From assembly GCA_025267735.1 (NCBI GenBank), contig CM046294.1:32705222-32769221 (forward strand): DNA of 64,000 nucleotides. The letters are read 5' to 3'. Made by a program: the position numbers and the translations under genes. Shown piece after piece: positions 1 to 12,103 of the stretch. The notes beneath the pieces are model-generated. The model saw only the letters and a list, made by a program, of their open reading frames with translations. It was not told where the DNA came from and made no database searches. The first letter of the stretch is position 1. The number at the start of each line of letters is the position of its first letter. This DNA is from Mactra quadrangularis (taxonomy: Eukaryota > Mollusca > Bivalvia > Venerida > Mactridae).

Positions 1-3000
1 TAATGCAAGTCAACCGATGTCATGAATGTAAAGTAGACAGAAATAATAATTTTTGGAACGGGCTATTGTGACAAATCATTATATCGACACTGACTTAATG
101 TATACTCAAATATGTAATGTTATGGATGCATATAAGACAATTTAAATATTTATTGCAAACAAACCGATGTATTGATGTAAATTTAGTTGACAGAAATCGT
201 GAACTTTGAAACTTAAGAGGCGACACAAACACAAAAAAGTGTATGTGTAGAGTATAAAATGTGAAGAGTAAAAGGGCGTTTGTCACATATCGTACTATCC
301 ACTCTTGCATCAGGTATACATATATAAGAGATTCTGAGGTCATTTATGTCACTTTTAATCTCTAGATACTAGACAATAGAGGTAGGTATTGATCGACAGG
401 AAATAATAATTTTAAGGACTGTAAACTCTACATACAAAAGTATATTTGTAGAGTCTAAGGCCTTTTGTGACAAATCGTAATATCGACACTGACCTAAAAT
501 ATACTCACATATATAAAATTATTTGTGCATGGAAGACATTCGTATGTGTTGTATAAAAGAATATAGGTGTCATGGATGTAAATTAGACAGAAAAAATGAA
601 TGTTGAACTTAGACAGTAGACATAAAAATGTGTATACATAGAGTCCAAGGGCTTTTGTGATATATCGTACGATCGACCCTTACATCACGTACACTTACAT
701 ATGTGTAAGATTCTGGGATCATAAACCACACTTCTAATCTGTAGACACTAACAAATCGATGTATTGATAAAAACTTTGCTGAAAATGGTATTAAGAACTA
801 CAAACTCGACACACTAAGGTATAGTTGTAGAGTCTAAGGGCTTTTGTAACATGTCGTACTATATACTCTGACCTCATGTATATACACATATATAAGATTA
901 TTTGTGCATGAAAGACATTTTTTATGTTTAATACAAGCAAACAGATGACATGGTCATATATTAGACAGAAATAATATATTTGGAACTCTGCAGTGGACAC
1001 CCAAAAGTGTATACCTAAAATCCAAGGGCTTTTGTAACATATCGCACGATCGACCCTTACATCACTTACAATTACATATGTGTAAGATTCTGGGTTCATT
1101 TATCTCACTTGTAATCTGCAGGCACTAGCAAATCCATGTAATGATATAAAATGACTAGGAAAAATGATATTAAGAACTATCAACTTGACACAAAAGGGTA
1201 TAGTTGTAGAGTCTAAGGGCTTTTGTAACATGTCGCACTATATACTCTGACCTCATGTATATACACATATATAAGATTATTTGTGCATGAAAGACATTTA
1301 TGTTTTTAATAAAAGCAAACAGTTGACATGGTCGTATATTAGACAGAAATAATATATTTGGAACTCTGCAATCGACATACAAAAGCGTATACCTAAAGTC
1401 CAAGGGCTTTTGTAACATATCGCACGATCGACCCTAACATCACGTACACTTATATATGTGTAAGATTCTGGGTTCATTTATCTCATTTGTAATCTGTAGG
1501 CACTAGCAAATCGATGTAATGATATAAAATGACTAGGAAAAATGATATTAAGAACTATCAACTTGACACAAAAGGGTATAGTTGTAGAGTCTAAGGGCTT
1601 TTGTAACATGTCGCACTATATACTCTGACCTCATGTATATACACATATATAAGATTATTTATGCTTGGAAGACAATTTATATGTTTTATACAAGCAAACA
1701 GATGACATGAAAGTAAATAAGACAGAAATAATATATTTGGAACTCTGCAGTGGACATACAAAAGTGTATACGTAAAGTCCAAGGGCTTTTGTAACATATC
1801 TTATAATCGACCCTTACATCACGTACACTAACATATGTATAAGAGTCTGGGTTCATTTACCTCACTTTTAATCTGTAGGCACTAGCAAATCGATGCATTG
1901 ATCTAAAATTAACAGGAAAAAATATATTAAGAACAATACTCGACACACAAAGGGGTATCTGTAGAGTCTAAGGGCTTTTGTAACATGTCGTACAATCGAC
2001 CCTGACTTCATGTATATTCACATATATAAGATTTTTTGTGCATGGAAGACAATTTGTATGTTTTATACAAACAAACAGATGTCATGGACGTAAATTAGAC
2101 AGAAATAATGAATTTTGAACTTTACACTCGACATACAAAAGTATATACGTAAAGTCCAAGGGCTTTTGTAACATGTCGTACTATCGACCCTGGCCTCATG
2201 TTTACTCACATATATAAAATCATTTGTGCATGGAATACAATTTGTATGTTTTATACAAATAAACAGATGTCAAGGACGTTTATTAGACAGAAATAATGAA
2301 TTTTGAACTTTATACTCGGCATACAAAAGTATATACGTAAAGTCCAAGGGCTTTTGTGACATATCGCACGATCGACCCTTACATCACGTACACTATCATA
2401 TGTATAAGATTCTGGATTCATTTAAATCACTTTTAATCTGTAGACACTAACAAATCAATGTATTGATAAAAACTTAACAGAAAAATAATATTAAGAACTT
2501 TAAACTTGACACAGTAAGGTATAGTTGTAGAGTCTAAGGGCTTTTGTAACATGTCGTTATATCGACCTTGACCTCATGTATACTCTCATATATACATTTA
2601 TTTGTGTATGGAAGACAATGTGTATGTTTTATACAAGCAAACAGATGTCATGGACGTATATCATGTAGTATATTAGACATAAATAATGCATTTGGAAATT
2701 TACAGTCGACATACAAAAGTATATACGTAAAGTCCAAGGGCTTTTGTGACATATCATACTATCGACCCTTACATCACGTACACTTACATATGTATAATCT
2801 TGAGTCTGGGTTCATTTACCTCGCATTTTATGTAGACACTAGCATATTGATGTATTGATCTAAAGTTACCAGAAAAATTATATTAAGAATTATAAACTCG
2901 ACATACAAAGGTTTATTTGTAGAGTCTAAGGGCTTTTGTAACATGTCGTACTATCGACCCTTACATCAAGAATAATTACGTATATATAACATTCCGAGTA

Positions 3001-3389
3001 TTTACTACACTTTTAATCTGAAATACTAACAAAAAGAGGTACTAATATAATTAGGCAGGAATAATTATGTTAAAACCTAAAAAGTTGACATATATAAGTG
3101 TATATGTAGAGCCTAAGGTCTTTTGTGACAATATAGGTAATATTGGCCCTGACCTCATGTATAATCACATATATATATAAAGTTATGGATGAAATAAAGA
3201 AAGTTTATATGTTTATTGCAAGTAAACAGATGTCATGGATGTAAAATAGAAATAATAAATTTTGGAACTTTAGAGTCGACAATGTGTATATGTAGGGTCT
3301 AAAGGGTTTTGTGACAAAACGTACTATCGAATCTTACATCACTTATACTAACATATATATGACATTCTGGGTATATTAACTACACTTCA
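1..3389 (+). repeat. 189-bp satellite array, left arm of giant palindrome
   Basis: Tandem monomers with an anchor word (AAGGGCTTTTGT and variants) at about 271, 456, 647, 836, 1024, 1215, 1402, 1593, 1781, 1970, 2158, 2346, 2536, 2736, 2928, 3115 and 3302. Spacing is 185-200 bp, mostly 187-191. Two subtypes alternate: one reads TCTAAGGGC followed by CATGTCG, the other TCCAAGGGC followed by CATATCG, so the higher-order unit is a dimer of about 378 bp. Monomers near the start are more diverged than those from 800 to 2900. The array runs off the left edge of the window. Short open frames inside it (for example 791-1099 and 1170-1418 on the - strand) repeat the same peptide and are satellite shadows. 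Confidence 0.95.
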
Positions 3390-6300
3390 TAGTTTACGTT
3401 TTGTCACAAAAGCCCTTAGACTACGTATACATCGATTTGCTATTGTCTACAGATTAAAAGTGAGTTAAATGAACCCAGACTCTTATACATATGTAAGTGT
3501 ACATGATGTTTGGGTCGATTCTACGACTGGACTTTACGTATATACTTTTGTATGTCGAGTGTAAAGTTCAAAATTCATTATTTCTGTCTTATATACGTCC
3601 ATGACATCTGTTTGCTTGTATAAAACTTACAAATTGCCCTCCATGCACAAATAATCTTATATATGTGAGTAAACATTAGGTCAGGGTCGATTGTACGACA
3701 TGTTACAAAAGCCCTTAGACTCTACAACTATACCCTTTGTGTCGAGTTTTTTTTCTGAATATCATTTTTCCTAGTCATTTTATATCATTACATGGATTTG
3801 CTAGTGCCTACAGATTACAAGTGAGGTAAATGAACCAAGACTCTATACATTTGTAAGTGTAAGTGATGTAAGTGCGGATTGTGCGATATGTTACAAAAGC
3901 CCTTGGACTTTAGGTATACACTTTTGTATGTCAACTGCAGAGTTCCAAATATATTATTTCTGTCTAATTTACTTTCATGTCATCTGTTTGCTTGTATAAA
4001 ACATACAAATTGTCTTCCAAGTACAATGTATAAATAATCTTATATATGTGTATAAACATGAGGTCAGAGTATATAGTGCGACATGTTACAGAAGCCCTTA
4101 GACTCTACAACTATACTTTTTATGCCAAGTTGATAGTTCTTAATATCATTTTTCCAAGTCATTTTATATCATTACATGGATTTGCTAGTGCCTACAGATT
4201 ACAAGTGAGATAAATGAACCCAGAATCTTACACATATGTAAGTGTACGTGATGTAAGGGTCGATCGTGCGATATGTTACAAAAGCCCTTGGACTTTAGGT
4301 ATACGCTTTTGTATGTCGACTGCAGAGTTCCAAATATATTATTTCTGTCTAATTTACTTTCATGTCATCTGTTTGCTTGTATAAAACATACAAATTGTCT
4401 TCCAAGCATAAATAATTATATATATGTGTATAAACATGAGGAGGTCAGAGTATATAGTGCGACATGTTACAAAAGCCCTTAGACTCTACAACTATATCCT
4501 TTTGTGCCAAGTTGATAGTTCTTAATATCATTTTTCCTAATCATTTTATATCATTACATCGATTTGCTAGTGCCTACAGATTACAAGTGAGATAAATGAA
4601 CCCAGAATCGTACACATATGTAAGTGTAAGTGATGTAAGGGTCGATCGTGCGATACGTTACAAAAGCCCTTGGACTTTACGTATATATTTTTGTATGTTG
4701 AGTGTAAAGTTCAAAATTCATTATTTTTGTCTAATAAAAGTCCTTGACATCTGTTTATTTGTATAAAACATACAAATTGTCTTCCAAGTATAAATAATCT
4801 TATATATGTGTATAAACATGAGGTCAGAGTATATAGTGCGACATGTTACAAAAGCCCTTAGACTCTACAACTATACTTTTTGTGCCGAGTTGATAGTTCT
4901 TAATATCATTTTTCCTAGTCATTTTATATCATTACATGGATTTGCTAGTGCCTACAGATTACAAGTGAGATAAATGAACGCAGAATCTTACACATATGTA
5001 AGTGTACGTGATGTAAGGGTCGATCGTGCATTATGTTACAAAAGCCCTTGGACTTTAGGTATACGCTTTTGTATGTCGACTGCAGAGTTCCAAATACATT
5101 ATTTCTGTCTAATTTACTTTCATGTCATCTGTTTGCTTGTATAAAACATACAAATTGTCTTCCAAGCATAAAATAATCTTATATATGCGTATAAACATGA
5201 GGAGGTCAGAGTATATAGTGCGACATGTTACAGAAGTCCTTAGACTCTACAACTATACCCTTTTGTGCCAAGTTGATAGTTCTTAATATCATTTTTCCTA
5301 GTCATTTTATATCATTACATCGATTTGCTAGTGCCTACAGATTACAAGTGAGATAAATGAACCCAGAATCTTACACATATGTAAGTGTAAGTGATGTAAG
5401 GGTCGATCGTGCGATACGTTACAAAAGCCCTTGGACTTTACGTATATATTTTTGTATGTTGAGTGTAAAGTTCAAAATTCATTATTTCTGTCTAATAAAA
5501 GTCCTTGACATCTGTTTGTTTGTATAAAACATACAAATTGTCTTCCATGCACAAATAATCTTATATATGTGAGTAAACATGAGATCAGGGTCGATAGTAC
5601 GACATGTTACAAAAGCCCTTAGACTCTACAAATAAACCTTTGTGTGTCGAGTATAGTTCTTATTATAATTTTTCCTGTTGATTTTAGATCAATGCATCGA
5701 TTTGCTAGTGTCTACAGATTAAAAGTGAGGTAAATGAACCCAGACTTTTATACATATGTAAGTGTACGTGGTGTAAGGGTCGATAGTTCGATATGTTACA
5801 AAAAGACTTAGACTCTACATATACTTTTGTATTTCGACTCTTGAGATCTAATATTTATGATTTCTGTCTATTTTACATGCATTACATCTGTTAGTTTGTA
5901 TTTAACATTTAAATTGCCTTAAACGCACCCATAATCTTATATATGAGAGTAAACATTGAGTCAGGATCGATATTAAGTTTCGTCACAAAAGGCCTTAGAC
6001 TCCACATATATATTTTTGTACATATCAAGTTTATAGTACTTAACATTATTAGTTCTATTTATATCATATCAGTACAACTATATTCTACTATCTTAAGACT
6101 AAAAATGACGTAAATGTACCCAGAATCTTAATTATGTGAGTATGTATGCATGAAGTCAGGTTCAATTGTACGGTATGTAACAAAAGACCTTAGACTCTAA
6201 GTATACATTTTTGTATGTAACATTTATAGGTCCATTTTTTTTATATTTATGACTATTGTACATCCATGACATTTGTTTGCTTTTAAAAATAAGTAAATTG

Positions 6301-6840
6301 TCTTTATTGCACAAATAACCTTATATATGGGTTCACGTGAAGTCAGGGGTCGATAATACGTATGTTACAAAAGGCCTTAGACTCTACATATACATTTTTG
6401 TATGTAATATTTATAGTTCGAAAATTTATAATTTGTGTCTATCATACATCTATGACATCTGTTTTCTTGCATTTAACAGATACATTGCCCTTATTGCACG
6501 TATAATCTTATGTATGATAATGTGAGTATGTATACATGAAGTCAGGGTCGATATTACGATTTGTCACCATAAGCCTTGGACACCACACAGATATTATAGT
6601 GTTGATAGAATTTATAGTTATAGCGTTATTTCTTTCTAATTTATACCAGTTGTTTAAAAGATTAAACATGTCCTTAATGAACCCCGAGTCGTATTTAGGC
6701 CTATATGGAAACAGGGTCTTTCAACGCACAAAAAAAAACTGATGAGAGGATACATGAAGTCAGGGTCGATATTATGATATGGGACAAAAGGCCTTAGAGT
6801 CTTGATATATATTTTCATTGTGTCAAGAATTCATAGTTCC
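3390..6840 (-). repeat. 189-bp satellite array, right arm in inverted orientation
   Basis: The same satellite in reverse complement. The anchor now reads ACAAAAGCCCTTAGAC or ACAAAAGCCCTTGGAC at about 3413, 3715, 3902, 4098, 4286, 4479, 4668, 4857, 5046, 5238, 5429, 5620, 5807, 5993, 6189, 6376, 6573 and 6792. A shortened unit lies near 3531. Both subtypes are present and alternate as in the left arm. The switch of orientation lies at about 3389/3390, with no unrelated spacer. Monomers decay beyond 5800 and are lost by about 6840, so this arm is about 3.45 kb, close to the 3.39 kb visible on the left. Confidence 0.95.
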
Positions 6841-7259
6841 ACATTTCATTGTACATTAAAGAATATTTTATAATTCACAATTAGCTGATATTTAGTATTC
6901 AGCTTAGACATTATCAGCCAAAGTTTCAAAATGTTGTATCATTGATTTTTATATATTTAATTTTAACCTTAGATCTACAGTAATTGTAATACAATTGAAC
7001 GTGTTATCTTAACCCACCCCCTTGCCCCATCCAATATGTTTAATTTAAATGTTAGACTCATTTAAACACAACCAGGACTTGTAAGAAGGCGGAGCTAGGG
7101 GCGGTACTAGTGACGGACTACTTGTTATAAAATACCATAGACTCTTAGAGTGTTACAAAATCCCTTGGAAAAAATTGAAACCCTCTAAAATTGTTGCTAA
7201 AACGTGTAAAGTTTTGTTCCATTGATAAAACACAAATTCCGTGTTTTACATTCCTGAGT
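6841..7259. other. unclassified A+T-rich sequence
   Basis: Sequence between the satellite and the promoter candidate. It is A+T-rich apart from a short G-rich stretch near 7087-7110. I see no gene, repeat partner or terminal repeat. Confidence 0.4.
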
Positions 7260-7330
7260 AATCACGTGGTTTATGGGACTTAATCTGATTGGCTGGATCG
7301 TTGTCGCTCAATAAACATAGCCCAAGATGG
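7260..7330 (+). promoter_or_regulatory. candidate TATA-less promoter (E-box, CCAAT box, YY1-type site)
   Basis: Within 70 bp there is a CACGTG E-box (7263-7268), an inverted CCAAT box (ATTGG, 7288-7292) and CAAGATGGCG (7323-7332). The last matches the YY1 core AAGATGGCG, which in animals typically lies just downstream of the start site in TATA-less promoters and overlaps an ATG, as here. G+C content rises locally above the surroundings. Transcription would start around 7300-7320 on the + strand and feed the exon candidate that follows. Each motif is short and could occur by chance; the order, spacing and downstream splice donor raise the odds. Confidence 0.4.
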
Positions 7331-7416
7331 CGAATGCTTGGATTAGGCTCTAGCGTGGTTGATTCAGCTTAAAACTTCTTATTTTATTGTGCAGGCTAGA
7401 TTTTAATGGAATTTTG
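7321..7416 (+). other. candidate first exon with consensus splice donor
   Basis: The YY1-type site is followed by about 95 bp ending ATTTTG|GTGAGT, a good donor at 7417-7422 followed by a T-rich intron-like start. The first ATG (7327) opens only eight codons before TAG, which would be a short upstream ORF. A second ATG (7407) stays open across the donor in the frame ATG GAA TTT TG. No acceptor exon in the window can be joined with certainty. This could be a 5' UTR exon of a gene to the right or of a non-coding RNA; I do not recognise the product. Confidence 0.3.
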
Positions 7417-7422
7417 GTGAGT

Positions 7423-7908
7423 TTTTTTCTCTTTCATCACTCATTTATCTTATATCTACAAATAATCGTATTTCTACCGTGTAATCTCATCTTTTAACCA
7501 GTGCTCGTTTTCCCGCTGCGTACATGCCGAATGATCACTGCAGTGTACTCATCTTGATCCAGATAGAAAGAGGGACTGACTTGATCTTTACCATAGCTAC
7601 CATGTTACGAATTTGGACCTGCTCATTGCCATCCAGCAAAGAGGAAGGGGGGGGGGTCCATACCCATTTGATTGTTTAACAATTTTGTCTAAGATCTTCA
7701 TGAGCTGTGTAGAAAATGCTATACATGACTACATGTACATATTTATTGATGAAGAATTTGTGTCATCGAATGAAATGTTGTGGTTGTAAATTGAACTATA
7801 ACAATGTATGTCTAGTGATCAATGAGAATAAATATAAGAATCAGAAATATCTCAGTAATATTGCTACTGTAATTTGACATTTTTTACTGCTTGCTTCACT
7901 TTTGACCC
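7423..7908. other. unclassified, possible start of intron
   Basis: Follows the candidate donor. Contains a G run near 7645 and no open frame or clear repeat. Nothing recognised. Confidence 0.3.
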
Positions 7909-7910
7909 TA

Positions 7911-8809
7911 GTCCTATATATAAGACCCTCCGTAACTCATTTCACATTAGGACGTTATTCTGTTAAAGCAGGGTCTTATTGGCTTCCGTATATATTGATG
8001 TAGCAAAACGTGCACAGATTTAAGTGTGCGTTTTAAACGAGTGTAATTCGTTATTATTATGCAATTTCCTAAACAAACCTAGTAAGACCGCTAGTACATA
8101 CAATAATTAATCACATTATAATATGAGAATTACAATAGGCCACCTCAGTGAGTAGAAATATTCCATTGTTTCCGTTAAGTCAAAAAAACCTGTCTTCCAT
8201 TTTTAAAACAACGCTAAATTCCAGTCATCAGGTACCATTTCCCGAATCGTTACTGATAAACGCCATTTTGTCGTACCAATCCGGATTACAGATTTGATTA
8301 TTTTTAATTTTCGGTAGACAAAAAATATAGCTAAATGCAAGTATTATTGTGTTAATTGAATTGTTAGAAAGTAATTTTGTTTCAACGACGACGGAAAAAA
8401 TGTTTAGTACAAATGTTTTGAATTTGTAATCCGGATTACAAACGGATTGTGTGGCGTTTATCATAACCAGTCCGGTATCGGTTACGGCCTAATCGAACTT
8501 TAGTGTTAGAAGTATTCAAAACGAAAGTCTGGAGTTTTGAGTTACGGAAACAATGGATTAATTCTACAAAATAAGGTTGGTTATTTTATATCTTATGTTG
8601 TAATATGCTAGATAAATGTGTATATTAGTGTTAGGAATGGGTAAAACAAAATTATTTTTGAAAAATATTGAATAATGCTCGCTTTTTGTCGCGCGAGGGA
8701 ATCCCTGCGCATTTTGCTACATCAACCTGTATGGAAGTCGATAAGACCCTACGTAACAGAAGCAATGTCCAAATGAAAAATAAGTTACGGAGGGTTTTAT
8801 ATATAGGAC
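7911..8809. mobile_element. MITE, about 0.9 kb, long terminal inverted repeats
   Basis: The left end TAGTCCTATATATAAGACCC (7909 on) is matched in reverse complement at the right end (8780-8811). The shared stretch continues through CTCCGTAACT for about 30 bp with one or two mismatches. Flanking TA on both sides fits a Tc1/mariner-type TA target. Internally there is a second inverted pair built on TAATCCGGATTA (about 8278 and 8429). No transposase reading frame is present; the short - strand frames at 8228-8464 and 8652-8915 cross non-coding DNA. Confidence 0.75.
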
Positions 8810-8838
8810 TATTTTGACCCATGACCAAGCTCTCATAA

Positions 8839-9045
8839 ATAGACTTAATTCGGAACTCAAATTTGTTGGTTTTTCCGTCCGTGCGATGTAGGTACAAACA
8901 AAGTTTGTAACACATTATTGATGAAAATCACAAAATATGGATTAAATCCTATTGTTCTTTGTACACGTGTTTTCATTGTATCAGTGAAAGTTTGTTTGTA
9001 CCTACATGGAAAAACCCAAATATTTGAATTCCGGATATAGTCTAT
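8839..9045. mobile_element. MITE, about 207 bp, arms of about 60 bp
   Basis: Left arm runs from ATAGACTTAATTCGGAACTC through TTTTTCCG to GTAGGTACAAACAAA. The right arm is its reverse complement, ending at GTCTAT (9040-9045). The loop is short. A second copy in reverse orientation lies at 37166-37368 and shares the internal AAGAACAATAGGATTTAAT (reverse complement here). Superfamily not determined. Confidence 0.75.
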
Positions 9046-9497
9046 TTAGAACTATACAGGCGCATAGGAAGGATCAGAATATTGGGGCCGCAGATGTGGT
9101 GGGTACAGGAGGGGGTCCCCCGTAGTCAAAATTTATTCTGAGTGTAAGCCTCTGATACTCGATTTCCTGCACTTTCAGTACCATCTGTTTAAGAAAAAAT
9201 CTTTGTATTATAACAAGACCCTTAAGATGTTTAATATGTGTCATGAAAAATTAACTCACTATATTAATATATATTGGGGCCGCTGCTCCTGCAGCCCCTG
9301 CTCCCACGCGCCTGCTATAGCCATGTTATTATTCATGGTAAAAAATATTGAAAGAACTTTTATTTTCAACTTTCAACTTGTAAATTGAACTATTGATTGT
9401 TTATTTAAAATATTTGAGATAATGGTCACTCATTCTCGTTTCCAGAGTCTAGTACTAGTAGGATTCTCAATGTGGTCACTATGCATCTATACTATTG
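9046..9497. other. unclassified
   Basis: A+T-rich with short G/C runs near 9090-9120 and 9280-9305. No gene or repeat partner recognised. Confidence 0.3.
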
Positions 9498-10554
9498 TTA
9501 GTTCAACTCTTTGAAGAAAACGAGAGCTTATCACTTTAGCATGGGTGTTGACCTTGCTTGTTGTGTTAAAGTTTCCTTGAGGTCTTATATCTTCAACCCT
9601 ATCCAAGATATTTTTTTGAAAGTTGGTATACTTATTTAATGGGACTAAATCAACCTTACTGTGATGGGACATAATGCTGGATGTATTATTTTTGAAGTGA
9701 TTGCCCTTTTATAAAGAAAAACAAAATATAAGGTTAAAGTTTTTCATTCAAAGAATATCTTCAAAACTTATCTAGGTATTTGACTTAAGGTGGGTCGGTA
9801 CCTTACTCGGAGGGAAAAAATATTATGCTCACCGATTATGATAAAAATTAGCAAGCAGTTACCTTCATGCTTTTTTTTTCTTGGTAACCTTAGCAACGTT
9901 GTAGTTTTTTTCACGACGTCACAGAGGTCACAATGGTTAGCGCTAAAACAGGCATGCTAGTACATTAAACCCACATATTTTAAGTATTGAAGAACAACTA
10001 TATACGCCAATTTTGAGAAATCAGTAGTTGGAAAACTAGGTCAAACACTCAAAAATATCACAATATCTACAAGACTGTAAAGGGACATAACTGGCAATGA
10101 ATTAGTTATGGAGTTAGGGCAATAGGCCCCATCATACTTGAGTATTTAAGATTAAAAATTTGTTCAAATTGAGATATGTCAAGAAGTACTTATAAACAGA
10201 TATTTTTAGTAGAACTTTTTAAGTTGATTTGAATTAATGTAGGTATGCTTGTTCATCCGTTCTATGTCTTTGTTACTGATAAGGGACATTACTCTGGATG
10301 AATTTGTTTTGGAGTTATGATCCTTCTTACTTTCATATATTGAATTAACTTAATGTATTTATTTCTAATTAAGATATTTGATTTTAAGTTTACATGCTTA
10401 ATTATCAGTGCTACATCTATGCAACGACAAAGGGATGGATAAACTATTCTTGCAGTTATGTCCCTTTTTTACGTTTTGAATAAGGCATTTCAAAGTGAAA
10501 TATTATTAATAAAAGGAAAATTCTTATACAATGTATCTTGATAAATTTTTTTTT
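9498..10554 (+). mobile_element. Helentron-like element, left part (GACTTTTCGAAG subfamily)
   Basis: Begins with a degenerate hairpin (CTCTTTGAAGAAAACGAGAGCT) matching the start of the complete element at 50455. It continues with the same internal text (ATCCAAGATATTTTTTTGAAAG, then TATACTTATTTAATGGGACT) and with repeats that end in phrases such as GGGACATAACT and GGAGTTATG. About 200 bp at 9779-9990 has no counterpart in the 50-kb copy and may be a further insertion. The far end is interrupted by the start of another copy at 10555. No coding capacity is visible. Confidence 0.6.
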
Positions 10555-11500
10555 GCTTGACTTTTCAAAGAAATGTAGAGCTCTCTTACTCATCCTAGCA
10601 TCCGTGTCCATATTTCTGATTAAAGTTTTTGTGCAGTAAAATATATTTTATTATAACTTTTTTATTTCTTATCTCCCTTGAACTTAAAGTTTTCTTTGAA
10701 ATATATTTGTTTTTACTGCAACTGCTTTATTTCTTTAGGTATCAACTTCAAACTTTAAAAATATGTTCCTAAATATTAATCTCTTCTCATACGTTCAAGG
10801 TTTATAACTCCAAGTACATTTATTCAGAATTATGTCCCCTTGAATTTAGAATTTTTAAAAACGTATTTGTATTTACTGCAATTTTTTTTATATCCTAAGA
10901 TATCAAATCAAACTTTAAATATATTTTCCTTATTATCAACCACATCTCATGTGACAAGGTTCATAACTCCAAAATGCATTTTTTTCCAGAATTTTCTCCC
11001 AATGAACTTGGTGTTTTCTTAAAAAAATATTTGTTTTTTAATTCACCTGTTATATTCCTGTAGGTATTACTTTCAAACTTTAGATATATTCCTTATAATC
11101 AACCAGCAGTTGGTATTGCAGAGGGATTTGGAATCTTGTACCAAGGGGGGGGGTTATACCCCTCCATGAAAAGTTGAAAATAATGTTGATTTTCCTTCAT
11201 TGATTAGATAATATGGAGAAGTTTCTGGCCTTGTGGAAGGGTAGGTTAGTACTAGACAATAGTCCAGGAATGCTAGGTTAGGTGCGCTGGATGCTGTAAG
11301 ATGACATAAATTGTGTTGACATGGCATTAACTCCAATAAATAAAAAAGTAAGATCAATATAATCAACCATGTGACAAGGTTCATACTCCAAATGTTTTTT
11401 TTTTCAAAATTGTCTCCTGTGAACTGAAATTTTTCTTTAACAAAACCCATTATCTTTTACTTAAAATTGTTTATTTCTTAAGGTATCATTTTCAAATATT
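10555..11500 (+). mobile_element. second Helentron-like element start with ~160-bp repeat core
   Basis: GCTTGACTTTTCAAAGAAAT at 10554 matches the 5' hairpin of the 50455 element. It is followed by degenerate tandem repeats of about 160 bp. The phrase for GGTATCAACTTCAAACTT or similar recurs at about 10738, 10897, 11063 and 11482; CATAACTCC recurs at about 160-bp spacing. A SINE interrupts the core at 11106-11357. Sequence at 11500-11815 is unclassified. Confidence 0.55.
11106..11357 (+). mobile_element. tRNA-derived SINE (family 2), 5'-truncated, with 12-bp TSD
   Basis: Flanked by a perfect duplication TATAATCAACCA (11094-11105 and 11358-11369), which fixes both ends. The body matches the full copy at 55239: GCAGTTGGTA from the A-box region, GGTTATACCCCTCCATGAAA, AGGTTAGGTGCGCTGGATGC, and a 3' end of CCAATAAATAAA. 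The tRNA head lacks its first 16 or so bases and the B box is lost in a G run. Inserted into the Helentron-like tandem core, so it is younger than that core. Confidence 0.85.
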
Positions 11501-11815
11501 ATATCGTCGACTCGGTTCGAAAATGTTGTAACTCAAAAATCGAAACTTTTCAGTATGAACGAAAAAAATAATATCTTTGTTAATGATTATAAATATAGAC
11601 AGTCGTTGATACTGGAGATTCTGCCCAGCAATATCGTAGTATTCAAATGCTAAAAATAGCCCGCACACCATTAGTTTTATAGCAAGTCGAGATACGTCAA
11701 AATTCCTCAAGCTTTGAGCTCGTATCATCCGTTCATTAAAGATACAGCATTTTCCCAGAATGATTCTTGAAACGTATCATCTAGTTCCGTTATTGTCCAC
11801 TATTACTATTTTGAA

Positions 11816-12103
11816 ACAGGGGCAATAGCGCAGTTTGTAGCGCACCGGGATTTTCAGTCTAGTGTCCCGAGAAGGTACAGGTTGGATTCCCTCCCGGGAG
11901 AGTGTACATTTCAATGAAAATGTGACCCTTATACCAATTTTCCTCCATTAATTAGGTATATGGAGAGGTTTCCATTCTTGTTTAAGGGTAAGTTAGTACT
12001 GGTTATAAACAAGAGTGCAGGAAAGCTAGGTTAGGTTTACTGTACGCTGAAAAATAACTTAAGTGTGTTGACACGGCGATAAACCCAGAATAAATAAATA
12101 AAT
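11816..12103 (+). mobile_element. tRNA-derived SINE (family 2), full-length but diverged
   Basis: A-box-like AATAGCGCAGTTTGTAGCGC and B-box-like GGTTGGATTCC are followed by the family body and an (AAAT)n tail ending near 12103. A convincing target duplication was not found. About 80-85% similar by eye to the 55-kb copy. Confidence 0.75.

Noticed and set aside
791..5230. Repeated 60-100-codon frames (MLQKPLDFRYTLLYV type)
   Set aside because: Satellite monomers read in one frame; the same peptide appears from both arms of the palindrome.
1..6840. CRISPR-like array
   Set aside because: Units are about 189 bp, there are no short conserved repeats with unique spacers, and the genome is animal.
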